64,000 nucleotides of DNA from Corallium rubrum (taxonomy: Eukaryota > Cnidaria > Anthozoa > Scleralcyonacea > Coralliidae), in assembly GCA_964035015.1 (NCBI GenBank), contig OZ035997.1, positions 61,441,785 through 61,505,784 on the forward strand, in the 5' to 3' direction. Shown in pieces: positions 21,811-32,842 of the stretch. The position numbers and the translations under genes are program-made. Each line of letters starts with the position of its first letter. Within the stretch, counting starts at the first letter, position 1. Under the pieces are notes generated by a model. That model searched no databases. It had not been told where the DNA came from and was given only the letters and a program-made list of their open reading frames with translations.

Positions 21811-22365
21811 TGTCACCCGATGTTGACTTAGAAAGTACCGATGTTGATTTTTTTAGAGAAACCGTACTGAGATTTGAACGAGAAGACAAGCTTTACATTA
21901 ACACGTTAAAAGATGAGCGAAGAGAAAGAAACTGGAGATACGATGTTATTCTTAAAACAGCAGTTAGAGAAAAAAGGATGTACAATTAAAAATAACGAGG
22001 ATATCTTACACAGTATTCAACCTGCTGCTATGAGACTATGGTGTATAGCAACATTAAGAAGTGAAGTCCCGAAAAGATGCTGCGTGAAAAAATGTGAGGA
22101 TCATACCGGTGTTTGCGGAGTTAGCGTGGATGGGTGTGATGTTGGTGTATGCTGTATATTCCCGTGCTGTCTACAACACGCTCTGGCATACGAGCCGCTT
22201 CAATTACGTGAGGATGCTTTAATAGCACGCGTCCCTAAACATTTTCTAGTTCGAGATATAAGTAGTTTACCCTCAATAGAATACGCATACCTATCAACAC
22301 TTAAAAAAAAATTTAAAAGATTAACAACATTTGACAATATTAATGAAGTTTGCTCGCGGTATTAA
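21810..22365 (+). pseudogene. Cysteine-rich hypothetical protein, frameshifted
   Basis: Frames 21810-21989 and 21913-22365 have matching composition. They change phase at an A run near 21970. The second half holds a dense cysteine region (PKRCCVKKCEDHTGVCG ... GVCCIFPCC) that could bind metal or form disulfides. No signal peptide was seen. The family is not recognised. It is the only rightward gene in this part, and it starts inside the third unit of the 21590 repeat. Confidence 0.45.
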
Positions 22366-22410
22366 ACTACGAGAGGAAAGTTAGCAGTTTCAATAATAAT
22401 AAAAATAGTT

Positions 22411-22629
22411 TTAATGGTTCAATTTTTTTTCTTCTTCTTTCTTCTTCTCCTCTTTATAAAGAACAACATGTTTCTTTCCACCCTTCAAATGATATACGCG
22501 CTTATCGGGATAGTCGCAATAACAACAATTTTCTTCTTCTTCTTTTTCAATGACAAAGCAACGACGATCAGCAGCTGATGAAGATAAAAATATAAGAAAC
22601 AACACAATCCATAAAAAGTTCATCTTCAA
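22411..22629 (-). CDS. Small secreted cysteine peptide
   Basis: The 72-aa product opens with a clear signal peptide (MKMNFLWIVLFLIFLSSSAA). A short acidic segment with four cysteines (C24, C35, C36, C38) and a lysine/glutamate tail follow. A secreted or virion-surface role is possible. The family is not recognised and the frame is short. A single ATG sits well placed downstream of an AT-rich leader. Confidence 0.5.
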   Translation of the reverse strand: MKMNFLWIVLFLIFLSSSAADRRCFVIEKEEEENCCYCDYPDKRVYHLKGGKKHVVLYKEEKKKEEEKKLNH

Positions 22630-22833
22630 AGACTCACGTGTGCTGGTGTGTATGTTTGTGACAACTCAAATTTATACAGTTGTTTTTTAATTTATTCTGG
22701 AAATAGTAGTAAAAAATATAAAATAACTAGAAAAAAAAGCACACATTTGCGTGAATCAGTAGAACAAAAAGAGTAGGTGTAGCATATATTTGCAAACATT
22801 TGCACATATACGCTGACAAAAGCACATTTTTGC

Positions 22834-23046
22834 TTAAAACTCACAAGCACACCCCTCGGGTAAAGGTTTTTTTTTCTCTCTCGTGAGCAACCATTCATGT
22901 GTAACTAATCTGTGCATAAATCGAGCTGTACGTTCAGCATTCATTTCATCTTTTATTCTCATTAATTCCATTGAGATTGAATAAGCCATACCAATGTTCT
23001 GAGTAACGATTAGAAATTTTCTCTTCTGCTCATATATCAGAATCAC
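22834..23046 (-). CDS. Hypothetical 70-aa protein
   Basis: A minus-strand frame with helical, methionine-rich sequence (AYSISMELMRIKDEMNAERT) and a C-terminal CACEF. It begins directly beside the iteron-like repeats at 23055. Another frame overlaps it at its 3' end. There is no homology; coding status rests on composition only. Confidence 0.35.
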   Translation of the reverse strand: MILIYEQKRKFLIVTQNIGMAYSISMELMRIKDEMNAERTARFMHRLVTHEWLLTREKKKPLPEGCACEF

Positions 23047-23054
23047 TGTCAGTC

Positions 23055-23452
23055 ATTCCTAAGAGTTTCCCCTTTTCACCCATCCGTTGTTGACATAGAA
23101 AACAAATATTTGTAGAAAAAAAAAATTCTCACGAGATTTTCCCCACCGGATGTAGTAAGAAGGGGAAATTCTTAGGAATGTTCAAGGAATTTTCCCTTTT
23201 TACCACATCCGTTGTTGACATAGAAAACAAATATTTGTAGAAAAAAAAATTCTCACGAGATTTTTCCCACCGGATGTAGTAAGAAAGGAAAATTCTTAGG
23301 AATGTTCAAGGAAGTTTCCCTTTTTACCACATCCGTTGTTGACATAGAAAACAAATATTTGTAGAAAAAAAAACTCTCACGAGATTTTTCCCCACCGGAT
23401 GTAGTAAAAAAGGGAAATTCTTAGGAATGTTCAAGGAATTTTCCCTTTTCAT
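23055..23452. repeat. Three 125-bp tandem units with internal palindrome
   Basis: GTTGTTGACATAGAAAAC begins units at 23086, 23211 and 23335. Each unit holds complementary halves: CCCTTTTTACCACATCCG on one side, CGGATGTAGTAAGAAGG on the other. The spacer contains ATATTTGTAG and TCTCACGAG. The layout resembles the homologous-repeat regions of large insect/crustacean DNA viruses, which act as origins or enhancers. That comparison is structural only. Confidence 0.85.
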
Positions 23453-24720
23453 GTGAGAAAAAAATTAAAACCAAAAAAAATAAAAACCAAAAAAATTCAC
23501 CCTTTTCTCATAAGAAAAAAAATAAAATAAAACTGTGAAATTTTACAATCATTCGAGTTCGACCAGCAAAGAGATCACTTCCGGTGAAGGTGAATATCTA
23601 AAAATTGATTTCATTCTGTAATCTCAATGAACTCAATTTTTGCGTTATCCACAGGTTGTTTGTTGTGAAAACGAAACGAAGAAACGGTTGTGTTTGATTA
23701 TTGAAATGTAGTCTGAAACGTTTTCACCGTCACAGACCACTTTTCAGCATTATAACATGATTGTGAGGCACGGTAGTAAATCTCCGATTAAAGGTAAGGG
23801 ACACCATAAAAAATTCTCTGAAATTTCGATCGCTTCCACGTTTTTTCTTTTTTTTGAGAATTTGTTTTGTTGTGTTTCTTACAGGACCAATAATCAAAAG
23901 AAAGAAAGAATGATAAAGCTTTGGGTAAAGCTGGATAATTCATTCCTATTATCCATCTTTTTGCAAAGCTTCCTCATCTCTCTGTTGTCGTCAAGTCAAA
24001 GAAGAAGTCAAGTCAAAGAAGAAGATAACATCAATGTGTTTTTCGAATCCTTTTACAAGTATGAATGGGATTTTTTCCTCATTCATTCTTGAAGAAGGCT
24101 TACGAATGATACAAAAGACATTCTTCGAGGAGTTGAAAATAAAATAGCTTTGAGTATTTCAGAACAGCAGCGTCAAACTTGGGTATTCAGAACAGTGGAG
24201 TCAAACAAAATGAGGTTGGGATAGATTATAAACCTATTTCATCCTCATTTCGTCTGACTAAAGTGAAAAGAAAAGAAAGAAGAAGAAGAAGAACAGGGAA
24301 TGGCGCTGTACGTCAGGAAGAAACGTGGAGAATATATCTTCGCGTTTAATTTCTGACGACAGCGTGTTTCCAAATAAAAAAAAAACAAGGAAAGACAGAC
24401 TAAAAAAAAGAAAGAAAAAAAAAAGAAAAAGCGAAGCGATGCGCGCCGGACGCCCCTCTATCCCACATGGCGTCGGCGAACTCTTCTCGCATATATTCTG
24501 ACGTTTTTTCAAACAGAATATAGAACAAGACACACCGGCTCACTACAACACTCGCACGCAGAACAATAAAAAACAACATACAACACATACCCCCTCCTCT
24601 CCCTCGCACACCCACCCACCCACCCACAAAAAAACACCCCTTTCCCCCCCAAAAAAAATGCTAATGAAGAGAGCCAACACCCACTCTCTGACACCCCCCA
24701 TCCAAAATTATGCTAATTTT
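23453..24720. other. Low-complexity right part of the island
   Basis: Purine-rich and poly-A/poly-C tracts dominate. A possible 93-bp intron lies at 23792-23884 (AAAG|GTAAGG ... TTACAG|GACC) inside a short basic frame that starts at 23757. CTGATTGGT occurs twice at 24730-24775, just outside. No convincing gene. Confidence 0.4.
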
Positions 24721-24985
24721 ATACGTGCTCGTCGCTGATTGGTCGGTTTAAAAAATACTGCAATCTGATTGGTTAAAAACTAGTGCCAGGCTCCAACACA
24801 TAAAATAAAATCTCTTTTATTATTACACTACTGCATAGAATTTTTTCGCCATACTCAAATGGGCAATAACAGGCTGTACAAATATAGCTGGTTAATAGTG
24901 AGGTTCAGCTACTGGTGTTTGAATCTTCAATCACATAGATCAGTGAACAGATGTAATATGAATTAATAAATTATTAAACCTCAGA

Positions 24986-25322
24986 AAGCTACAGAATATA
25001 ACGAGAACTTACAAGCTAGGAACTGACGATATCATTGACAACATTAACAACGAACTAAAAACCATCGCTGATGAATTAAAGATCACCAATCGACTAGAAC
25101 CAATGGCGCAATCACAGGCATTTATTTCATTAAAAGACCACAAGGAAGACTTCGAAAACCACACCACGTGTAGACTAATCAACCCAGCGAAAAGCCAGCT
25201 CGGAAAAGTCAGCAAAGTAATTCTTGACGACATTAACACTAAAATCGCACTAAAAACCGGCGCAAACCAATGGCGCAACACAGAATCAACCATAGCTTGG
25301 TTGAAGAGCCAGTTGGTTTTAA
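24986..25322 (+). pseudogene. Penelope-like reverse transcriptase fragment
   Basis: The frame reads ISLKDHKEDFENHTTCRLIN, then GANQWRNTESTIAWL. This is the N-terminal part of the same reverse-transcriptase family as 33030-34606. The polymerase core with the Tyr-x-Asp-Asp box is absent; the frame ends at 25322. It is a truncated, dead copy. Confidence 0.8.
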
Positions 25323-25551
25323 AGTAAAATTAAAGACGTATATTTCCACAAAGTGAAAGGATACTCATAGTCGACTGTTATTAAGAGGGTAATAAACTAA
25401 AGCAATGTCAACCTGTAAGTGTATTGGACAGTTACAGTAAACTTAATGCAACTAGCGAAGTTTAACCATCACAATAGATAAAATATTTACACACATCTAC
25501 TATTTTTAAACAAATACACACTTGTCTGTCTAATTTGTAGAATATTGGGTG

Positions 25552-26827
25552 TCACTCGTTTGAATTTAGTTTCAGTCTGAATCGGAACTGTTGCTTTCTT
25601 CCAAGTCTGAGAGTGTATTTTGCAACATTTATCACGCCTGGCGCAGTCCCACAGACTTTCTTGCGTTTTTCTGGGTAGCAATGACTTTTTGCCGAAGAAA
25701 TTCGTCGAACTTTCTCTTGGTACCACTGCTCTATGGCACTATCAGGGTTATAGTTGTCAATACTGACGCCCTCCTCGCTAACCCGCAGCAAGCTTTCTAG
25801 ACGATCTCTTCTCAGCTTGTTTCGCCAATCTGTCTTCACCCTTTTCATTCTACTGAACATTCTTTCAACCTTTGCATTGGTGAATGGCCATTTCTTTCAA
25901 GCAAAGATTTCAGGTAAACAACAAGTTCCTCCATTGCTTCGTCCCCATAGCTAATGAGATTTGACTTGTTTTCTGCAGGTCAAGTGCTAACATCCAAAAT
26001 TGTCAACAGGTGTTTGAAAACCGGGTGGACGTTGAGGTCTGTAAACCGCCCTTGGACGCAAGCAGATAATTTGGTGACCATGTCCCCATAGTTTTCCTTT
26101 AAACTCTCACAGCTAGAATCGAACTGTTTAAGTTTGATGTTTTGATACGTTTTGTTACCAGAATCATCTTCACAGACATTCTTCAAAAATTGGTGTAATT
26201 AGTTAGTCGCTGAGTCGAGCCTTGCAAGGAATTTTCCACAAGAAGTTTCAGTTTGACCATTGTCCAATTGAAATCGTGTAGACGACGCAAAATAAGGACT
26301 GGATCGTGCTCTTCTTTCTGCATGCCAACACTGAGAACTTTCAAAGGTAGGACGTCGAAATACATGGCAATGTACAGTGGAAATTTTGCGTATTGCCATT
26401 TTTTAACAAACCCAGTAATTTCGGCTCTTTTAATATCCTGAGAATCTGTCTTTGCTAAAGATTCTAAGTGGGTAATAAATACGCCGTAATTCTGAAGAAC
26501 AACATTTAAAGCTCTTATTTTGTGGCCGATCCATCTTGTCCCCCCAGCTTTAGCAGGTTTTGGCACCGACTTTTCAAAAATTTCACTGTACTCACGCAAT
26601 TCACACAATCGTTTTGGGCTTTTCTGATAGAGATAAAAAAGTTTTGTTAGCATAGTATCTACTTCGTCAAAGAATGTGCCCTTGAATGCATCTTGTGCGG
26701 CAAGTTCCAGCCGGTGATTAAAGCAGTGGATTACAGTTAGCCATTCTGCAGATTGACGTAGTAAGGCTCCGAGGCCTCCATGAATTCCGGTATTCACACT
26801 TGCGCCATCAACGTTCAATCCAAACAA
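25552..26827 (-). pseudogene. hAT transposase relic, ZNF862-like
   Basis: Minus-strand frames 26827-26183, 26186-25980 and 25860-25552 form the C-terminal two-thirds of a hAT transposase. The first contains NVDGASVNTGIHGG and IHCFNHRLELAAQD. The last contains FSRMKRVKTDWRNKLRRDRL, the dimerisation motif. Frame changes near 26185 and in 25860-25980 and the absence of the zinc finger and first catalytic Asp make it non-functional. No terminal repeats were found. It differs in sequence from the transposase at 9829. Confidence 0.8.
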
Positions 26828-26869
26828 GCTGCATGTGAAGTCAGTAATCCCGACTCTATTTTTATAAAG

Positions 26870-27400
26870 GTTTATGTGTAGTTAATGGGAACCACATTGG
26901 AGTTTTAGCCATGTAATGTTGTATAACAAGGGAGAATTTGAATGAAGGGCGCAGTTAGCCTCCAGGCTATGTTGCATATGAAAGGTGACACGGAACACGC
27001 TGTTGACAATGTTTGAGAATGTCAGTAGTGTCTTGGATGTAGGACGGTATGTGGGGGATGAGTGAGTAAAGGGCTATACACATGGAAAATTAAGGGCTTG
27101 TAGTCAACTGGCATAAGAATTTGCTCTCTTTAACTATAAGCTTTACATGTGGTGTTTAGGAATGTCGCTGTCAGTCACAGTAAAACTACACAATGTGGCG
27201 AGCTTGGAAAAGCTCTCTCCTTTCGCTACGGGGTTATCACAATTTTTTATAAGTTTGAGTGTAGTTAATGGGAACCACAAAGGAGTTTTAGTCGTGTAAT
27301 GTTGAAGAATGAGGGAGAGATTAGAAGGGAATTTGAATAAAAAGCGCAATTAGCCTCCGACTATGTTGCATATTAAAGGCGACACGGAACACGCTGTTGG
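26870..27400 (+). repeat. Direct repeat pair
   Basis: GTGTAGTTAATGGGAACCAC ... GACACGGAACACGCTGTTG occurs at 26875-27005 and again at 27255-27400, with small indels. No gene is recognised inside. The interval between could be internal sequence of a short LTR-like or tandem element. Confidence 0.6.
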
Positions 27401-27913
27401 ATATGCAGTGTAAAAATACTGTTTAAGAATCTTGAGAAAACATCAGAAAAAGAATTAAGGATTTGTAACGTATAGTATAGTGCAATCAGGATCTTACGAC
27501 ACAACCCTGGACGCGTTTCGACCTTCTGGTGGTCTCATCAGCAGGGATTTGGGGTTGGGAGTCAATGTAAATATCAAGTTAATTGTTGGAAGATAAATAA
27601 TAACGCTATCAACACAATAATATTAGAGGAGAATAAAAGTGAGTGCTTACCAAACTTGTTGTGTGTTTTAGGTAGTCCAACGCATTTGAAAATCTTGGAG
27701 TAGAGTAGGAAGGTAGCAGTGTGTAGAGTTCTCGTAGCAGTTTAGTGGGAGAAACAAAGAATCACTTTGTCAGTCTTCGGATATGTAATGAGGGTGTCCG
27801 TATGTAAGAGAAGGGTTAAGAGGGTTATGTTTAGAGTTAAAGTTATGTGTTAGAAGTGGATTTTAAGTTATGGGGTGGGGGGTTAGTATTATAATTTATT
27901 TTAATTTTTAAAT
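27401..27913. other. Intergenic DNA
   Basis: This contains GGACGCGTTTCGACCTTCTG ... CTCATCAGCAGGG near 27510, one of several CGTTTCGA/TCATCAG-type motifs in the window. No gene recognised. Confidence 0.4.
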
Positions 27914-28830
27914 TTAATTATAACTTATTTTAATTTGTGAAATAAACTTGATCTTTTCTGTCAGTTGTTCTGTGTCTAATACATCTTCTTCAAGAAACTG
28001 GGTGAGAACATGGTGAAATGTGGTAACGTTATATATCTTTTCCTCGTATTCCAGGTGAAATTGGACGTTCATTTTGACTTTACATTTGGACAGCAGCATT
28101 GTACGGTTACAATGATTGCATTGGACGACTCGGGACCCAGGATTAACACTGAGCTTCTTTCTGCAGTCTTGGTTGTTGCAGTTGGGGTAGCAGTTTAATG
28201 CTACGTTGATAATATCAGGACAGCAGAGGACTATTAGCATCAGGTTGTGGAATGTCCAAAACAGGTAGTGTTTCTGCGACTGTTATTACACTATCACGAG
28301 TGGTGGATAAACATTTTCCGTAATAGAAGTGTAATTTTAGGTGTGTAATCTTGTAGAAGTTGTCTGCTTCTACTTCATTAATTAACTTTCCCCAAATGCT
28401 TATTGGCAGAGACGCTGTATCATCAGTGATAATACCTTCTCTTACTGTTGAGTTGGCAGTCTGAGTTGAGGACGATGACTTCCACATTAATTTACCAGAA
28501 ATAGTAAAAAAAACGGATTCGTATTTAGAGACTTCTGAAATCTTGGTTGGTTCATCGGTAATTGGTACACATTGAAAATTCATAGAATGTGCAGGAGTAT
28601 CTTGGATAGAGTTGCTTTTGTTGAAAAAAGCAACTCCAGAAGGTTGAAGAGTAAGGTTAGTTAGAGTCAAAGGTTGCTGTGCTTTCTGTTCGTCCCATCG
28701 CCAACTTTGTTCATTACCCTTACTACCTTAATGTCTTGTTTTGAGGTTTGAAGATGCACATCAAAATACAAGTTTGAAGAATTTTGGCTTTTCTTAATCG
28801 GACTGACATGCTGAACATAGCCCACATAAG
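27914..28830 (-). pseudogene. RPA1-like OB-fold and zinc protein, broken
   Basis: From an acceptor at 28831 (TTTTTCAG, minus strand) the sequence encodes OB-fold-like segments. ESVFFTISGKLMWKS and EGIITDDTASLPISIWGKLI are typical strands of single-strand DNA-binding OB folds, followed by LKLHFYYGKCLSTT. A C-terminal zinc module CYPNCNNQDCRKK ... VQCNHCN comes last. Frame changes near 28690 and 28230 break it. RPA-like proteins bind single-stranded DNA. Copies in mobile DNA are known, for instance in Helitrons. It may be the last exons of the gene at 28880-32002. Confidence 0.55.
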
Positions 28831-30987
28831 CTGAAAAAGATATATATATATTAGATTAGATGCGAAAGGTATAATTTTACAAGGAATGACCATTCGGAGT
28901 GACACTAAATCAGAATTATTCATGTTAATCCGATTAAATATCGAGCCTGCATCTCTCAACATCTGTCCAATCTTACCAAGAGCTAAACGCACAAGCCTTT
29001 GCTCATCAGTTTCATTTTCAGTGAAAAGACAATCAACTAACCGGTGAGAGTGGTGTGCTAATTTAATTGCTTGTTCTCCAATAAGCCTTACCGGCAATTT
29101 ATTATACCTGGTTTTACTGTTTTGGTAGTGCTCTCACAAATTTTGTAATGAATGCTAATCCTAACCCAGGCACTGCATTTACAGTTTCTACAGGACTTGA
29201 AACATGCCAATTGGCCTTTAGATGGGCAACAAAATCACTGTTGTGCAATCTTGCACAGTCAATATTTTTGACTCGAGCCCCTGTACCTTCAGACCCAACA
29301 ATAGATCCAGCACTCTCAACATTTACAGTGGCCTGCCCATCATTTACTTTCTGCTTTACCGCACTCTGTAGAACAGATGCAAAGGCCTCAAATTTATCCC
29401 TTACAAGTGCTTCATGGTAGACTAAATCTAAGAAATCCTGCCAGCTATTTATTTCACAATGTAAAGGCTCAGGTCTGAGTCTGTTGGCATAGGTGCCTAT
29501 CCTGGGAGGTCCTAAGGTTCTACAACCATTAGCAGCTAGAAATGCCAGAATTCTATCATGCCTAGCCTTGTCACTAAGATTACATGTCGAGTGTTCAAGC
29601 TCGGCAGCAAAAGTTTCTACCATCTTAACATGTTTATCACGTGTTACAGATGTTGTCGCTTTCCAAGTTGTGCCAATTTTACCATGGGGTACACTCATAG
29701 TAAATTTGGAAACATTAGCATATGGAGATGGGATAAGTTGCAGCCTGGGTAACTTCATTAGCTGCCCATGTTTGCCATGACTGGTCAGCTGAAGGTTGAA
29801 ACTCAAATGAACAAAGTTGTCCATTTATTGTAAACACACTACCTTCCAAGAGCAACATCTCTTGAGTGTGTTGGTTCCAAATGTCAACCATAAGAGCATG
29901 CTTTTCAGGTAAACTTAACCCATGAAGAGCATACTGAAATTCACGACTGCGCAGGTAAACCCCAAAATTCCAACAAGTTAATGTACCAATAGACATGGTA
30001 AGAGACCCTGTCTCAGGTGCCCCATCATCACTGAATTGAAAAATAAAGTGATTAGTCCTCTCATTAAACCAAATCAACCTTTTGGCTAAGTATGGAAGCC
30101 TTAGATGGATATCGGTAATCATAATCACCAGACTCACAAGTGTGCGACATACCCCAATGCCTCCAGGTATGACATTCACATGACCGATATCAATACTTTT
30201 AGCAAGTGAGTCAAGTTTATTCATTGACACAAGCTTGGGCATGGATATGTCCATATCATTGACTTTTGAATTTCGGGGAATCCATGTTTGCTTCTCTGGG
30301 TCAAATAGTGAATTCAGTGTCCTACATTGAAATCTATATTTTCTGGTAGACAAATAATTATTGTATTTCAGTACAAGTGCCTGTTTAAGAGCAACATCAG
30401 ATGTCTCAAACTTTTTGGTAAGGGAATTAAACTGACCTTGCAAAAACTTTCCTTTCTTATAGCCTGAAATAAGCTCCTCAACTTGCCTACTCGTTCCCAT
30501 TGATACTACTAAGTCCCAAGCACCATAAAGAGCTCCCTCCTCACCACCATGAATAAAGTTCATGGCTTCTTTGCTCTCAGCTCGACGTCTATATCTAGTG
30601 CTAGATTTAGGATCACTGACCATGTCAAATGAGGTAGAGTTGGAAGAACGTTTTGTGCGAGACCCTAACTTCTTTTCTATTATTACTTTTAACTTATCAT
30701 ACTCATTTTGCTTCTCAGTAAGCTGGCAAGAAAGTTCACTTAGCTTTTCAGTAGAATCATCGAGCTTTGTCTTGAGATTGTCAGCTGAAAGCATCATTTC
30801 ATCTAAAAGGTAGAAACAGAAATATTCACACAATTGCCAGACGAGCCAGGCTCCAGATTTACTGTTAAAAAGGTACCTTAGCAAGGATTTAGTTTACATC
30901 AGCCCAGTTAGCTAGGATCTCGTTTGAGGGAAGGGGTGCCTGGTTACCCAGGATAAAAATTTCCCATATAAACTGCTCAAGCCGGGC

Positions 30988-30989
<2 letters not shown>

Positions 30990-31058
<69 letters not shown>
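30990..31058. repeat. (AT)n microsatellite in an intron
   Basis: About 68 bp of uninterrupted AT lie in the intron between the 58-bp and large exons of the gene at 28880-32002. Confidence 0.95.
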
Positions 31059-31060
<2 letters not shown>

Positions 31061-31354
31061 TGGGCTTAGGTTAACTAGGCTGGAAAGTCAAAACAAATGA
31101 AGCAGCTCGACATCTCATGTGCCATGTATTGATGTACGATGTGCCATGATTTAATACAATAACTGCTAATACTATAACTGCGTTTTTGTAATTTAATATT
31201 TAAATGTACAAATACATTTAATGATTTTATTGTCAGTGACTTACTAGCAATGTGTTCCTTTTCCTCACATATTTTCTCTGTGTTCGATAACAAATCATCT
31301 AGAACATACATATTTAAAAAGATCAGTAACAATTATAAACAAAGATTAAATACT

Positions 31355-31560
31355 GGTAATTCCTGCCTGAGCAGTTCAAAAATGGCCCCTTTATTATTTT
31401 ACTCTCTCTAATTTTTAATATTCATCCAGGGAGAACCTTCAGGCTCTTAAAGCCATTTCCATGGGGGTTCACTGGCAAGTATATAAAAAGTTAACCCACT
31501 TCTGCCTGAGCTAGTCAAAAACGGCCCTTTATTGTTTTACTCTAACGCCAGATTATTTTA
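31355..31560. repeat. Direct repeat of CTGCCTGAGC...CGGCCC segment
   Basis: CTGCCTGAGCAGTTCAAAAA (31364) and CTGCCTGAGCTAGTCAAAAA (31502) head two related segments of about 60 bp, each ending TTTACTCT. Both lie in an intron. Confidence 0.55.
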
Positions 31561-32002
31561 CTCTGTCTAGCTTACATAAATACAGTGGCCAGACGATTTT
31601 GCGATAGTCAAAGGGAAAGCCTAGGCAGCTATGGGATCAATCCCCTTGGAGTATACCAAAGTTAAAACAAGATGTCAATATGTAAGTATTTCTGTACCTG
31701 CTTTCCCCTGAGCTTCGGCAATGATTGAAGTCGAAGATTCATCTACCTCGTGGACCAGTTTCTTGACTTTTGCTTCCATCTGGGAAAGGGTTTCTTCACG
31801 CTGAAGTTGGTCAAGCTTCCTCTTTCTAATGTCGTCATATTCATGGCTGAGGGACGTACGAAGCTCCTTCTCTTTCTCTTTAACCAACCATTTGCGTGAG
31901 TACTTCCAAAACTCAGTTTTTGGGTGCCTTCTGATATCACATTTTCCACGATGGCAATTGTTCTTCGAGCACTTGACACTTTTCTGACAAAGACTATCAC
32001 TG

Positions 32003-32842
32003 CGGGAAGTACAAAGCAATTTTCAAGATGGCGGCCAATATTCAATAACATGTACAAAAAAAATACGTATTTAAAAACGAGGTTTACCTTGACAAAGGTT
32101 CTTCTGACATGAATAATTAAATAGCTTAAAGCTTCCCGCTCATTCTGGCTTTATTGAATTTCGTGTTTGCCATAAAGCCGTCTTCTTCTGTCCCATGATT
32201 GGCCAAAAAATCTCATAAAAATCATATAATTGGCTATATTTTTTGACACACCTTCTGTATTAACAATCGACAAAAGGGATATAGATGCGACAGTATTTCG
32301 CTAAAAAAATCGACAAGAAATGTTGTCTTGCGCCTTTTAGCTCGCGCGTAAAATCGACTTATTGACGTAATACTCGCTTCAGAAAATGGACAATATCAAA
32401 GGGAAATATGGTGAAAGAACGCTCAAAACTATATTAAATGGGAAAATGTATACTATTTCCTTTATCCATTGCGTTTTCAGGTACAATGTTATTTTAAATA
32501 ACTTATATTACCATGCTAAAGTTAGAGGAGATATCAGCGACTTCTTTGGCGAACATTTTTGCGATAAACCGCTGGCACAAGATACCTTTGAACTTGGCGC
32601 ACATTCAAGGCCGATGGGAGGAAATGTGGTTGATCTGTGACGCCGTGATACACGGGAGGTTCAAAACGATGTAATTTATGTTTAGAAGAAAAATTTTATA
32701 TTTTGAAAGATAAAAACAAGAATTGTTTACTCAACAAAAGAGCAGAAATTATCAGTCAATGTCGTCATTGAAATAAATTCCGCGCAAACAGCGCAACAAA
32801 AGCCATGAATGCATGTATTGTTTTCGAAAATTGTCATCTGCC
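32003..32842. other. Intergenic DNA upstream of two divergent relics
   Basis: An 84-codon frame at 32386 has no recognisable similarity and I do not call it. The rest has no visible structure. Confidence 0.4.

Larger units (their letters stand above)
14700..24720. other. AT-rich, gene-dense island (virus-like)
   Basis: Base composition drops sharply (long A and T runs throughout). Intronless frames on both strands are packed with 8-12 bp gaps or short overlaps, unlike anything else in the window. Gene types include SET with an N-terminal Cys motif, Fic, a DEDD-exonuclease-like protein, coiled-coil, basic and cysteine-rich proteins. Two tandem-repeat blocks lie at 21590-21810 and 23055-23452. 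No polymerase, capsid, packaging ATPase or integrase gene was seen, so the class is open. It could be a fragment of a large DNA virus, an unusual mobile element, or assembled foreign DNA. Confidence 0.6.
28880..32002 (-). pseudogene. Spliced multicopy-family gene, broken
   Basis: Exons deduced on the minus strand: about 32002-31698 (donor GCAG|GTACAG), 31298-31245 (TTCTAG| ... |GTAAGT) and 30802 to about 28880 (TTTTAG| ...). Exon 1 has KCSKNNCHRGKCDIRRHP and a coiled coil. The large exon has a second coiled coil, then well-conserved-looking blocks FQFSDDGAPETGSLTMSIG, MLLLEGSVFTINGQLCSFEF and PLHCEINSWQDFLDL. I recall these from multicopy genes in cnidarians and molluscs of unknown function. 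One-base frameshifts near 29730 (CCC run) and 29125 inactivate it. Confidence 0.55.

Noticed and set aside
23055..23452. CRISPR array
   Set aside because: The whole 125-bp unit is repeated, including what would be spacers.
24258..24694. Overlapping minus-strand frames
   Set aside because: Phe/Leu/Ser and Gly/Cys runs arise from purine- and pyrimidine-rich low-complexity tracts.
32386..32640. 84-codon frame starting MDNIKGKYGERTLK
   Set aside because: No recognisable family, no supporting splice sites, and composition close to that of non-coding neighbours.
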